Shown here: piece after piece, positions 23,890-36,661 of the stretch
Layout: every line of letters begins with the position of its first letter
Position numbering within the stretch: the stretch's first letter is position 1
From: Druceiella hillmani
Lineage: Eukaryota > Arthropoda > Insecta > Lepidoptera > Hepialidae
DNA: 64,000 nucleotides
Reading direction: 5' to 3'
NCBI GenBank assembly: GCA_039881145.1
Contig: JAYKKI010000052.1
Coordinates: 15,899,501 to 15,963,500, forward strand
The notes under the pieces: generated by a model
The model's input: only the letters and a program-made list of their open reading frames with translations
Databases searched by the model: none
What the model was told of the DNA's origin: nothing
Made by a program: the position numbers and the translations under genes

Positions 23890-25459
23890 TATCCAATAAT
23901 CGGACATCTCGGAATTTTCTTGTAGATTCAATTGTCAAGTATGATTCATTCAAATATTATTTTGATATCTGGCTTAAAAGTTTGTTTAATTCAAAAATAT
24001 TTTTATTATCAGTTTAAATCTGTTTTTAGACTTCCAATTAAAGAAGAAGGCGGAAATTAATGAAGGTAACATGTGTTTCTTGCTGTAATCCTACATATAG
24101 TTATTGTATATGTAATACGTAAAATGTTATAAAATTGAATATTATAAAGAAAATTTAAACGTTACATCAAATTCTCCAACATTTTCCAAATCCCGATTTT
24201 TTCACAAATAAAATTTTACATTTTTCAGTATCGAGCAATTAAGATGTTTTAATTTGGGTAAACAATTTTTTAAGAGGTGACAACACCAATAAAAATGGCG
24301 CGCTTCTGTTAATAATAATTTACTTCCAAATTTTAAAATTGCATAGTTAATTGAAAATGAAATTAAGTAATAGTTTTTACGTATGAAAAGTAATCCCCAT
24401 TTGTTTCTTTTTCAGTCCAGTGATATTTTTGGAGAGAGGAATAGCACAAGCCGGCATTTAAAGCTATATTGTCACGTAGAAAGCACATAACCTTTCAGAG
24501 CTGTCTTAAATTGCACTGACAGCCGTGTTTTGAAACTACGCTACTACTATTTTATGCGTAGTTTTTTTGGACACACTTTTGCGCGTGTTCTCACCTTCTG
24601 GAGCACTCTTTATTCTAAGACTTACTGTTTACGTGAAAGGGAAATCCCCGTTTGTCTTCGATCGTAAATATGTAAGAATGGTTATCCTTGCTCCTAAACA
24701 TGTAAGGGCAGTTAATAAAATTCGTTTATTCCATCTCTGAAACTTCAATCTGAAATAAAAACGTCCGGCTTCTAGTATATCCAAGTAAAATTATCACTAT
24801 TATTATTTGTTATTTGTATTCAATTAATGAGGTTTGAAAAATCATATTAACCACAAAAGTCATATTAACCATAAATATGATTAATGTATACATTAGGATA
24901 AATAACCAAAGAAGACCTGACTGATTCCTTTGATAATTATAGTTACTGCTTTTTTTTTAAATATACTCGCACATCATTGAAAATCTTAAATACTTTTCTT
25001 TGAAATAAAGGTGCGTCGCGGATTAAAAAAGTGTTAAGGATAAAAATACAGTCTAACAAAATTTAATCTTGATAAAGTTCAAACCCAAAATGTACAAACT
25101 CAAGTTCAAATAAATCGTGGCATAAAAACATTCTCAGAATATTTTCACTTTCATTTTATTGGAAGGCTATTTTTGAGCGATGCTGAGATGTTAAAATTTG
25201 ACACAAGTCTCTGATTTTATTCTCTAGTATGCAACTCTGTTTCCGCTGTGACTAAACCCGTTTCTGACTACTTAAAATTAATTTTCTAGGTGTACTTTGA
25301 AGAAATTCTTAGGGTTGAGTATATCGAAACTAATTTAACCACTGAAAACTTCATCATTTATAGAAACTAAATGTTTCTAAATAAAAAAAAAATTCGTGTT
25401 ATTAAAATATTTAATATGTTTTGAACTTGTATTTAAAAATATTAATTGAAAAAATGTAC
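23890..25459. other. no gene seen
   Basis: AT-rich DNA with no recognised coding or transposon sequence. Confidence 0.4.
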
Positions 25460-25537
25460 ATCACGTAAGTTAATACCAATGTCTTACCAAGTTGCTTTAA
25501 TCATCACGAGAGTTAATACCAATGTCTTACCAAGTTG
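25460..25537 (+). repeat. 43-bp tandem duplication
   Basis: The segment catcacg..agttaatacc with aatgtcttaccaagttg occurs twice, 43 bases apart (second copy ends at 25537), directly before the palindrome at 25542. Confidence 0.85.
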
Positions 25538-25541
25538 ATTT

Positions 25542-25600
25542 TTTGTAAAACATTCTACGCCGAAGTGAAGCCTTCACTTCGGCTTAGAATGTTTTACAAA
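25542..25600. repeat. near-perfect palindrome, 29-bp arms, 1-base spacer
   Basis: Arms 25542-25570 and 25572-25600 are reverse complements with a single mismatch. The outer part (tagaatgttttacaaa) is repeated again in direct orientation at about 25618-25633, at the edge of the Tc1-like homology. This indicates several local copying events. Confidence 0.95.
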
Positions 25601-25631
25601 TGCTCTTCGCGTCGGCGTAGAATGTTTTACA

Positions 25632-25864
25632 AATACTGGCCAGCTAGAAGTCCCGACCTCAATCCGATAGAACATATATGGGATAATCTCAAACGATGCG
25701 TCAGAGCCGTAAAACCAGCTCCAGAAAACATTCAGGCCCTTAAAAATGTGATCGTCGCTGATTGGGAACGTATTCCTCAGGAAATGATAAAAAACGTGGT
25801 TGAAAGCATGCGTAGCAGATTAAGCGCATTGATTTTAGCTAGAGGAGGCCATACTTCTTACTAA
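25632..25864 (+). pseudogene. Tc1-like transposase C-terminal fragment
   Basis: The open frame ending at the stop 25862-25864 reads WPARSPDLNPIEHIWDNLKR near its start. This is the Tc1-family block carrying the third catalytic residue, the glutamate in NPIEHIWD of the DD34E triad. It continues to a normal-looking C-terminus (about 76 residues of a protein usually around 340 long). Everything N-terminal, including both catalytic aspartates and the DNA-binding domain, is absent and is replaced by the palindrome at 25542-25600. Downstream, 25870-26130 looks like its 3' untranslated part ending in the terminal repeat at 26109-26130. In life such a protein cuts and joins transposon ends at TA sites. 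This copy is dead. Confidence 0.88.
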
Positions 25865-26108
25865 ATTTTCAAATTTTACGTTAAATTAATAAAAAATATT
25901 CAAGAATAAACTTTGGCCATTTTTAATGTACCAGTACGCCCGTCTGTGGACTTTACATCGTTTTTTTTATTTATTCGCATTTTTAATGACTGGAGTAGGT
26001 AAAAACGATATCTCAATAATAAATAACAATATTCTCATCATATCGCCATGTAAAATGCATCAAATAATAATAAAATAACTCTGATATGGTTTATTCCTAT
26101 AAGTGCCC

Positions 26109-26130
26109 TTTTTTTGCAAAAGAGTGTATA
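26109..26130. repeat. Tc1-like terminal inverted repeat (right end)
   Basis: This 22-base sequence ending gcaaaagagtgtata is identical to 212-233. It lies about 245 bases after the Tc1-like stop codon, where the element end is expected, and includes a terminal TA. Confidence 0.6.
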
Positions 26131-26346
26131 ATTAAACCATAAACTTTGTAAGGCTGTACATTAAAAATGTTGACAAAATCATAATTGGGGGAGGGGGATG
26201 TAAGATAAGTGATAATACTCAATAAGATCGTTCTTGGAATTATTATCTGCTTATCTGTCTATGTATTTGTTTGCGTATTTCAACATTAATTTATGTAATC
26301 TCAAGTTCCTTAATCTCAAGTTATGAAAATTGAATATTCTCAATAA

Positions 26347-26432
26347 TTCATTTACATTGGTTTTGTAAAAAAAACTTCCTAGCTACTCGAAACGTAATAA
26401 TTACGCAAATTTATAGTGTACCAATGTAAATC
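26347..26432. repeat. small inverted-repeat element, possible MITE
   Basis: atttacattggt near 26350 is inverted as accaatgtaaat near 26420, about 80 bases outer span. The interior is AT-rich. No target-site duplication was established. Confidence 0.45.
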
Positions 26433-26439
26433 AATAGAT

Positions 26440-27035
26440 GGCGCTACGTGTATTTTAAATCGCGCAACGAAATTTTCTACCCGGACAAGATGAGAAGTAT
26501 ACTAATAAAAAATGGCATAGGCACATTATTCAGTAACTTGCACGTACGAAGTCATGGGCCAAGCCAGTCATAACATAAGAACATAATGTCGTTTAAAAAT
26601 AATTTTATTACGTCGAAACAAAGAGAGACGCTTTCGTTATCACTTATGTTTCATTGTTGCGAGTTCGCCTTGTATTTTATGTGTTTCGTGTTATTATTGA
26701 AAATGGAATTTCCCGATTTGCAAAAAAACTACATCGGACATCATCGGATCTAATGGACATGTCCATTAGACATGGTAGAAAAATTGGGACAAAAGTCTGA
26801 AAATAGAAACAAGACAAAAATAAAGTTTTCAATCGGTACTACCCCTCGTCGCAATCATATCTATAATTAGCGAAATGATATCATTTAAATATTAATATCT
26901 ACGGAAAATATAAAATAAAAAACTTCCTTCGGGGGTTTTAATGCACTTGGCATTACGTATATTGGTGAATTTGGTTCGCGCAAAATATTAATCATTTTGG
27001 ATAACTAAAATGTCGAGACATCTGGCGATTTGCTT
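26440..27035. other. no gene seen; 22-bp perfect palindrome at 26749-26770
   Basis: AT-rich DNA. A perfect palindrome without spacer (tctaatggaca / tgtccattaga) is at 26749-26770. Confidence 0.5.
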
Positions 27036-27039
27036 AAAG

Positions 27040-27440
27040 TTTATATAGGGACGACTTCTGACATCCCGAATGAACCAAATGTGCCAAATGTTAGTCGGGG
27101 CACGCGGAAAATTTTCATTTTTTAAATTCTTGCAAATTAATCAACACATTTTTATTTCAAAATTGTGTTCTAATTTTTCAGATTTTTCACACCACTGATT
27201 GAAAGACGGAGCTTAAAAATTCAAAGTGTTAAATGAAAACTAAACTTTGTTTTGAAAGATCTTTGCAACATATTCCATACATTTTGCTGGGTGTTTACTA
27301 AGATCTATATCTGAAGTATATATTATTTGCACCTATATCTTAAGCTGTAAAAACTGCAAGGGTATGACAGGCGGACGGAAATACACATAGACATGACGGA
27401 ATTATAAGATTTCCGTGTTCACTGCGGTTCCCTAAAAATC
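27040..27440 (+). repeat. lepidopteran dispersed repeat ending 'cggttccctaaaaat'
   Basis: The order 'acttctgacatcccgaatg', 'agtcggggcacgcggaaaa', 'catattccatacattttgct', 'ctgcaagggtatgacaggcg' and 'gacggaa...gcggttccctaaaaat' follows a dispersed repeat I recognise from Lepidoptera. Non-coding. Confidence 0.65.
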
Positions 27441-27449
27441 CAGACGTCC

Positions 27450-27920
27450 CACGGAAATTGAGTATCTGGCAATACTATTTGGGAAATAAACATACCTAAA
27501 TTCTAACAACCAATCGGCAGAATTTTTAACGGACAAATTCCTGGAAAGTATACAGTCAAAAACATAAAAGACGCTTCAATAATTAACCGTATATGCTGAG
27601 AAAAAAAAGATCTCTTGTTAGACTTTCATGTTGGCCCTTTGTTAGCCTGGACTGCTAAGATTGAAGCATTGATTAACTAATGCGCCATTTTTATTCCCAG
27701 GGCCTTAGACGACTTTTGCCTTATTTTTGAAAATTTATAGAAATCAATTTAAAATTAATTTTTTGAGAAAATGCATCGGACGATTTTGTTCAAAATTACA
27801 TATTATTAGTACTTTAGAATCTAATAAAAAAGCTATTAATAGTTTCCTTGAAAAAAGCAAATATTTGCGTATCCATAAAACAAGAGCTCGATGGGACTCT
27901 ACAATAATGAGTTAAACAAT
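27450..27920. other. no gene seen
   Basis: AT-rich. The 62-codon frame at 27727-27915 has no known features. Confidence 0.35.
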
Positions 27921-27924
27921 GCAA

Positions 27925-29060
27925 ATACCTCATAATCTTAACAATAAACAGCCTATAAAAAATTCAACCTATAAACACTTTTATGACATTACAATGAGTA
28001 TTCAGTGTGTATTTAAATTGGTATAGCGAGCCGACACCTATGAGTTAATGAGTAAAAAATAAAACGATTGTAATTACTTTTTTCTATACATTATATCCGT
28101 TCTCAAGATAAAGCAAATATTCCGTAAACTCAATAATTAAAACCTATAAAAATTTCAACCTATAAACATTTTTGTGACTTTACAAAAGCACACATTCAAT
28201 GTGTTGTTCAATTGTTACAACAAGACATCAACTGTGGGTTCATAAGTACAAAATAAGGCAATTCAAATCAATTTTATTTATTTATTACACCGTTCTAGAG
28301 ACAAACAATGCAAATATTCTATAAGCTCAACAATAATCGATTTATAAACATTTTTGTGACTTTACAAAAAACATATATTCAATATGTTGTTAAAAAGGTA
28401 AAGCAAACCGGTACCTATGGGTTCATAAGCACAAAATAAAAAGATTATGATCCATTTTTTTTCATCTACGAGTATTACCCCGTTCTCGAGATAAATGAAA
28501 TACGAGTATATCATAAACTCGACAATAAGTGACCTATTAACATTTTTGTGACTTTATAAAAAACGCATATTCACTGTGTTGTTAAATTGGTATCGCAAAC
28601 CGGAACCCGTGGATTCATGAGAACAAAATAATACGATTGTTATCAATTTATTTCATGTGTTATCTTTCTCGAGATATACGATGCAAATATTTCACAAGTT
28701 CGACAATAAGCGACCTACAACAAGTTGGACGTATAAACATTTTTGTGGCTTTACAAAAAACACATATTCAGTGTGTTGTTAAATTGATACAGCAAGCCGG
28801 CACGTATAAGTTCATGAATACAAAATAAGACAATTATAATCAATTTTTTTCATATATTAGCCGTTATCAAGATAAACTATGCAGATGTTTCATAAGCTCG
28901 ACAATAAGCGACCTATAAGAATTTCAACCTATAAATATTTTTGTGACGTTACAAAAACCATATATTCAGTGTGTTGTTAAATTCGTATAGCAAGCCGACA
29001 CCTACAAGTCCATGAATACAAAATAAGATGAATATAATCTTTTTTTTCATAAAATATACT
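27925..29060 (+). repeat. degenerate ~190-bp tandem array, about 6 copies
   Basis: The motif 'cctataaacatttttgtgac' recurs near 27974, 28166, 28348, 28530, 28737 and 28935 (spacing 182-207). Each is followed by '..attca.tgtgttgttaaattggta', 'agc..gccg.cacctat.agttcat', 'acaaaataa' and 'ctcgagataaa'. Copies are substantially diverged, so this is an old array, unlike the two homogeneous satellites. Confidence 0.9.
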
Positions 29061-29262
29061 ATTGAAACATTACCGCAAGGGTTAAGGAGCAGTAAATATT
29101 AGGGGCATACTAAGTGCCGTGTGGCTTCATAAAAGCGATATACGATACGACGCACCTAACACCTTATTCGGTCTTGAACAGTCGTAGAAAGAAAAATCTC
29201 TTATACTGCTAAATTGGCGTTTTTCTGAAGTTTTTTTTTAGTTTTTGTGCTGTTTATAATGA

Positions 29263-29292
29263 CGAAACATTTACATACTTGTAAATGTTTCG
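29263..29292. repeat. perfect inverted repeat, 13-bp arms
   Basis: Arms 29263-29275 and 29280-29292 are exact reverse complements around 4 bases. Confidence 0.92.
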
Positions 29293-29473
29293 GAAGTCTT
29301 GTAAATAAAATAATATCTTTTTAATGAGAAATAAATTATTTCTCTCTATTATTTCGCTAAAGGCACAAACCAAAAAATTTTACAGATTATTTCGTTTTCG
29401 AGGAGAATCCGGGAAAATATTCTTGAATACCAATTAGCCAACACACACACACACATTATTTATATATTCATAA

Positions 29474-29594
<121 letters not shown>

Positions 29595-29662
29595 TAAACT
29601 CGCATTTATATCTAGTGTAGTTGCATCGTTTATTTTTATTGAAATAATAATATTCATATTAA

Positions 29663-29721
29663 ATTTTCGTTTAAGAGTTTACTAATTAATTACACATATT
29701 AATAAACTCTTAAACGAAATT
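29663..29721. repeat. inverted repeat, about 17-bp arms, 21-base loop
   Basis: ttcgtttaagagttta near 29666 pairs with taaactcttaaacgaa near 29703. The loop is AT-rich. Confidence 0.88.
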
Positions 29722-30038
29722 CCACATAAAAGATAGGTAATGTTTTTCAATTTGTTAAAAAAAATTTCGGCATGCAGAAAGTGTACTTAAATGAAAACAA
29801 ATGTAAAGAAAATGAAATTTCCATGTTACAGATTGATTTCGTTTCATTCTTATCAACCTTTTTAGGCAGATAACGTGACTTATGATTTATAAAATCGTTT
29901 CGTTAATTGTGCATTTTATCTTTTACAATATATAATAATAAGATAAATATTATCATAGCTATCGAAACAATTACAATTACTCTTGTAAACACGAAAGGCA
30001 TTTAATTACTTCTTAGGATTTTATAAAAAAAGAAATCT

Positions 30039-30044
<6 letters not shown>

Positions 30045-30105
<61 letters not shown>
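30045..30105. repeat. (TA)n microsatellite
   Basis: Pure TA tract of about 60 bases. Confidence 0.95.
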
Positions 30106-30107
<2 letters not shown>

Positions 30108-31312
30108 CATAAATATGCATATTTTATTTTTAATTTTCTTGATAATGGTACGTTTTTGTCCATGCTGATGAAATGTTAGTTACTTACTTCCTCTAATGAA
30201 TTAATATCGACAAATCCCTTCCCTAAAATATTCAAATTCAAAATTAGAAAGTTGCTCTGGGTGAATTTTGAACTATAAATAATATAAACAAATAATAGGT
30301 AGATGATTTCATCTAATCCACAATTGCATACAGCGAAATTGACAACTTGTACTATGTGAACCGGTGGATTGAAATGGAAAAACTAATTTTGTTTTAAATT
30401 TTCCACGGCGGTTTTGAAATGCGTCTTTTAGTCTATAAATAGTAAATTTTTAGTACTTTCTAGTGATATTGACTAACTTCTAATTATAGTCGATCTATAA
30501 TAATCCATTTTAACTTCGGAAACCTTTAGCCATAAACTTTCTGGCAGACGGAATCAGTTCTGAACTTGTTACAATGGCCTTTACTATTAACATATCATTT
30601 TATCGACTCCTATTTTCTTTCTAAATCATAATGATAATCTCCAATTCCATTACAATTAGCAGTTACCTTTATAGTAACTGGAGTTTTTGCCACAGAACTC
30701 CAAAAAGTTTTTCCATCAGTCGACGAGCGTCTCTTACTGAGCTACGAGAATCCAAATTGCTGTAATTTTGGATGTACACTGACGATCATCAATATTTTAT
30801 ATAGTATTAACTGAGAAGAGGTTTAATTCCATTGTTATACCAATTTTCACTAGAGCATCTTCAGTACTGACTCCTACCAATTTACCCAGAGGTAAGTAGT
30901 ATTCCATTATCTCAATGCCCCTTTTAAATTCACTTTACATAACCCAGGTCATGTAATAACAAAGAAGTGAATAAAGAAGAAGCAGATTGTACAGATTCTT
31001 AACCATCGACGAATCTCTCATGATGCGTGTTTTACGCTGAGATTGCAGCAAGAATAATAACTGAATCATTTTAGATCTTACTAATTATAGTGTTAATAAA
31101 TGCCCTTCTAAAATAATTAACATCGTTTTCCATAATTACTATTAACATTATAAAATAAAAATTTAATTTAAAACCCCTCGTATAACTCACAAACTTCATC
31201 ATTCTAATTTGCGTTGTCAGTAAGTAAATTAAAATCAGAGTATCAATAATATTTAAATAAAATAAAGGGGAATATATAATAACTTTGTAAATGAAACAGT
31301 TTTATTATATAT
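30106..31312. other. no gene seen; left flank of second satellite
   Basis: AT-rich unique-looking DNA without recognisable coding sequence. Confidence 0.4.
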
Positions 31313-34300
31313 GCGTCGTGTACTAAAAGCTAGAAAATAATTACGAAGAAATTAATTAATTGGAGTTTATAAACCATATCTAGCTTTAGCTTACTTCTTC
31401 GAATTTACTACTCGAACCGTAGTCAAATCCTTTCTAATAATATTACATAACAAACAAAGACTTAGATACCTTACATAGGAATAAATGCACCTAACGATTT
31501 ATTAAAAAAGCGATAGTGTACTAAAAATTAGAAAATAATTACGAAGAAATTAATTAATTGGAATTTAGAAAGCATATCTAGCTTTAGCTTACATCTTCGA
31601 ATTTACTACTCGTACCGTAGTCAAATCCTTTGTAATAATATTACATAACAAACAAAGACTTAGATACCTCATATAGGAATAAATGCACCTAACGATTTAT
31701 TAAAAAAAGCGATAGTGTACTAAAAGTTAGAAAATAATTACGAAGAAATTAATTAATTGGAGTTTAGAAACCATATCTAGCTTTAGCTTACTTCTTCGAA
31801 TTTACTACTCGTACCGTAGTCAAATCCTTTGTAATAATATTACATAACAAACAAAGACTTAGATACCTCATATAGGAATAAATGCACCTAACGATTTATT
31901 AAAAAAAGCGATAGTGTACTAAAAGTTAGAAAATAATTACGAAGAAATTAATTAATTGGAGTTTAGAAACCATATCTAGCTTTAGCTTACTTCTTCGAAT
32001 TTACTACTCGTACCGTAGTCAAATCCTTTGTAATAATATTACATAACAAACAAAGACTTAGATACCTCATATAGGAATAAATGCACCTAACGATTTATTA
32101 AAAAAAGCGATAGTGTACTAAAAGTTAGAAAATAATTACGAAGAAATTAATTAATTGGAGTTTAGAAACCATATCTAGCTTTAGCTTACTTCTTCGAATT
32201 TACTACTCGTACCGTAGTCAAATCCTTTGTAATAATATTACATAACAAACAAAGACTTAGATACCTCATATAGGAATAAATGCACCTAACGATTTATTAA
32301 AAAAAGCGATAGTGTACTAAAAGTTAGAAAATAATTACGAAGAAATTAATTAATTGGAGTTTAGAAACCATATCTAGCTTTAGCTTACTTCTTCGAATTT
32401 ACTACTCGTACCGTAGTCAAATCCTTTGTAATAATATTACATAACAAACAAAGACTTAGATACCTCATATAGGAATAAATGCACCTAACGATTTATTAAA
32501 AAAAGCGATAGTGTACTAAAAGTTAGAAAATAATTACGAAGAAATTAATTAATTGGAGTTTAGAAACCATATCTAGCTTTAGCTTACTTCTTCGAATTTA
32601 CTACTCGTACCGTAGTCAAATCCTTTGTAATAATATTACATAACAAACAAAGACTTAGATACCTCATATAGGAATAAATGCACCTAACGATTTATTAAAA
32701 AAAAGCGATAGTGTACTAAAAGTTAGAAAATAATTACGAAGAAATTAATTAATTGGAGTTTAGAAACCATATCTAGCTTTAGCTTACTTCTTCGAATTTA
32801 CTACTCGTACCGTAGTCAAATCCTTTGTAATAATATTACATAACAAACAAAGACTTAGATACCTCATATAGGAATAAATGCACCTAACGATTTATTAAAA
32901 AAAGCGATAGTGTACTAAAAGTTAGAAAATAATTACGAAGAAATTAATTAATTGGAGTTTAGAAACCATATCTAGCTTTAGCTTACTTCTTCGAATTTAC
33001 TACTCGTACCGTAGTCAAATCCTTTCTAATCATAGCAAAGACTTAGATATCTAACATAAAAATAAATGCACCTAACGATTTATTAAAAAAAGCGATAGTG
33101 TACTAAAAGTTAGAAAATAATTACGAAGAAATTAATTAATTGGAGTTTAGAAACCATATCTAGCTTTAGCTTACTTCTTCGAATTTACTACTCGTACCGT
33201 AGTCAAATCCTTTCTAATAATATTACATAACAAACAAAGACTTAGATACCTTACATAGGAATAAATGAACCTAACGATTTATTAAAAAAAGCGATAGTGT
33301 ACTAAAAGTTAGAAAATAATTACGAAGAAATTAATTAATTGGAGTTTAGAAACCATATCTAACTTTAGCTTACTTCTTCGCTTTTACTACTCGTACCGTA
33401 GTCAAATCCTTTCTAATAATATTACATAACAAACAAAGACTTAGATACCTCATATAGGAATAAATGCACCTAACGATTTATTAAAAAAAGCGATAGTGTA
33501 CTAAAAGTTAGAAAATAATTACGAAGAAATTAATTAATTGGAGTTTAGAAACCATATCTAGCTTTAGCTTACTTCTTCGAATTTACTACTCGTACCGTAG
33601 TCAAATCCTTTGTAATAATATTACATAACAAACAAAGACTTAGATACCTCATATAGGAATAAATGCACCTAACGATTTATTAAAAAAAGCGATAGTGTAC
33701 TAAAAGTTAGAAAATAATTACGAAGAAATTAATTAATTGGAGTTTAGAAACCATATCTAGCTTTAGCTTACTTCTTCGAATTTACTACTCGTACCGTAGT
33801 CAAATCCTTTGTAATAATATTACATAACAAACAAAGACTTAGATACCTCATATAGGAATAAATGCACCTAACGATTTATTAAAAAAAGCGATAGTGTACT
33901 AAAAGTTAGAAAATAATTACGAAGAAATTAATTAATTGGAGTTTAGAAACCATATCTAGCTTTAGCTTACTTCTTCGAATTTACTACTCGTACCGTAGTC
34001 AAATCCTTTGTAATAATATTACATAACAAACAAAGACTTAGATACCTCATATAGGAATAAATGCACCTAACGATTTATTAAAAAAAGCGATAGTGTACTA
34101 AAAGTTAGAAAATAATTACGAAGAAATTAATTAATTGGAGTTTAGAAACCATATCTAGCTTTAGCTTACTTCTTCGAATTTACTACTCGTACCGTAGTCA
34201 AATCCTTTGTAATAATATTACATAACAAACAAAGACTTAGATACCTCATATAGGAATAAATGCACCTAACGATTTATTAAAAAAAGCGATAGTGTACTAA

Positions 34301-36640
34301 AAGTTAGAAAATAATTACGAAGAAATTAATTAATTGGAGTTTAGAAACCATATCTAGCTTTAGTTTACTTCTTCGAATTTACTACTCGTACCGTAGTCAA
34401 ATCCTTTGTAATAATATTACATAACAAACAAAGACTTAGATACCTCATATAGGAATAAATGCACCTAACGATTTATTAAAAAAAAGCGATAGTGTACTAA
34501 AAGTTAGAAAATAATTACGAAGAAATTAATTAATTGGAGTTTAGAAACCATATCTAGCTTTAGCTTACTTCTTCGAATTTACTACTCGTACCGTAGTCAA
34601 ATCCTTTGTAATAATATTACATAACAAACAAAGACTTAGATACCTCATATAGGAATAAATGCACCTAACGATTTATTAAAAAAAGCGATAGTGTACTAAA
34701 AGTTAGAAAATAATTACGAAGAAATTAATTAATTGGAGTTTAGAAACCATATCTAGCTTTAGCTTACTTCTTCGAATTTACTACTCGTACCGTAGTCAAA
34801 TCCTTTCTAATCATAGCAAAGACTTAGATATCTAACATAAAAATAAATGCACCTAACGATTTATTAAAAAAAGCGATAGTGTACTAAAAGTTAGAAAATA
34901 ATTACGAAGAAATTAATTAATTGGAGTTTAGAAACCATATCTAGCTTTAGCTTACTTCTTCGAATTTACTACTCGTACCGTAGTCAAATCCTTTCTAATA
35001 ATATTACATAACAAACAAAGACTTAGATACCTTACATAGGAATAAATGAACCTAACGATTTATTAAAAAAAGCGATAGTGTACTAAAAGTTAGAAAATAA
35101 TTACGAAGAAATTAATTAATTGGAGTTTAGAAACCATATCTAACTTTAGCTTACTTCTTCGCTTTTACTACTCGTACCGTAGTCAAATCCTTTCTAATAA
35201 TATTACATAACAAACAAAGACTTAGATACCTTACATAGGAATAAATGAACCTAACGATTTATTAAAAAAAGCGATAGTGTACTAAAAGTTAGAAAATAAT
35301 TACGAAGAAATTAATTAATTGGAGTTTAGAAACCATATCTAGCTTTAGCTTACTTCTTCGAATTTACTACTCGTACCGTAGTCAAATCCTTTCTAATCAT
35401 AACAAAGACTTAGATATCTAACATAAAAATAAATGCACCTAACGATTTATTAAAAAAAGCGATAGTGTACTAAAAATTAGAAAATAATTACGAAGAAATT
35501 AATTAATTGGAATTTAGAAAGCATATCTAGCTTTAGCTTACTTCTTCGAATTTACTACTCGTACCGTAGTCAAATCCTTTCTAATAATATTACATAACAA
35601 ACAAAGACTTAGATACCTTACATAGGTTTTCAAATGTGGGCCTTAAATGTACCTAACGATTTATTAAAAAAAGCGATAGTGTACTAAAAGTTAGAAAATA
35701 ATTACGAAGAAATTAATTAATTGGAATTTAGAAAGCATATCTAGCTTTAGATTACTTCTTTGAATTTACTACTCATACCGTAGTCAAATTCTTTCTAATA
35801 ATATTACATAACAAACAAAGACTTAGATACCTTACATAGGAATAAATGCACCTAACGATTTATTAAAAAAAGCGATAGTGTACTAAAAGTTAGAAAATAA
35901 TTACGAAGAAATTAATTAATTGGAGTTTAGAAACCATATCTAGCTTTAGCTTACTTCTTCGAATTTACTACTCGTACCGTAGTCAAATCCTTTCTAATCA
36001 TAGCAAAGACTTAGATATCTAACATAAAAATAAATGCACCTAACGATTTATTAAAAAAAGCGATAGTGTACTAAAAGTTAGAAAATAATTACGAAGAAAT
36101 TAATTAATTGGAGTTTAGAAACCATATCTAACTTTAGCTTACTTCTTCGCTTTTACTACTCGTACCGTAGTCAAATCCTTTCTAATAATATTACATAACA
36201 AACAAAGACTTAGATACCTTACATAGGAATAAATGAACCTAACGATTTATTAAAAAAAGCGATAGTGTACTAAAAGTTAGAAAATAATTACGAAGAAATT
36301 AATTAATTGGAGTTTAGAAACCATATCTAGCTTTAGCTTACTTCTTCGAATTTACTACTCGTACCGTAGTCAAATCCTTTCTAATCATAACAAAGACTTA
36401 GATATCTAACATAAAAATAAATGCACCTAACGATTTATTAAAAAAAGCGATAGTGTACTAAAAGTTAGAAAATAATTACGAAGAAATTAATTGATTGGAG
36501 TTTATAAACCATATCTAGCTTTAGCTTACTTCTTCGACCTTAATACTCGTACGTAGTCAAATCCTTTTTAATAATATTACATAACAAACAAAGACTTAGA
36601 TACCTCACATAGAAATAAATGGACCTAATGATTTTATTAA
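31313..36640. repeat. 199-bp satellite array, about 27 copies, with ~1.78-kb higher-order repeat
   Basis: The monomer includes gcgatagtgtactaaaagtt, ttacgaagaaattaattaat and cttcgaatttactactcgta. The 'gatagtg' landmark falls at 31512, 31711, 31910, 32109, 32308 and so on (199 apart). Shortened monomers (about 183 bp, lacking part of 'aatattacataacaaac') occur near 33031, 34812, 35393, 35997 and 36383. Matching rare variants are 1780-1781 bases apart: short monomer 33031/34812, 'aataaatgaacc' 33251/35031, 'cgcttttactactcg' 33380/35160, and extra-A junction 32705/34486. They define a nine-monomer higher-order repeat. Central copies are almost identical and the edge copies (31313, 36450-36640) are diverged, as usual for satellites. 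Confidence 0.97.
35627..35645. repeat. pogo-like terminal sequence embedded in satellite monomer
   Basis: In one monomer the normal 'cataggaataaatg' is replaced by catagg + ttttcaaatgtgggcctta + aatg. These 19 bases are the exact reverse complement of 37721-37739, the left terminus plus TA target of the pogo-like element 2.1 kb away. No other part of the transposon is present here. Confidence 0.85.
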
Positions 36641-36661
36641 AAAAAAAAAGAAAAGGCTAGG

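Noticed and set aside
31313..36640. CRISPR-like appearance of regularly spaced repeats
   Set aside because: Units are contiguous 199-bp satellite monomers without unique spacers, and the genome is an insect's.
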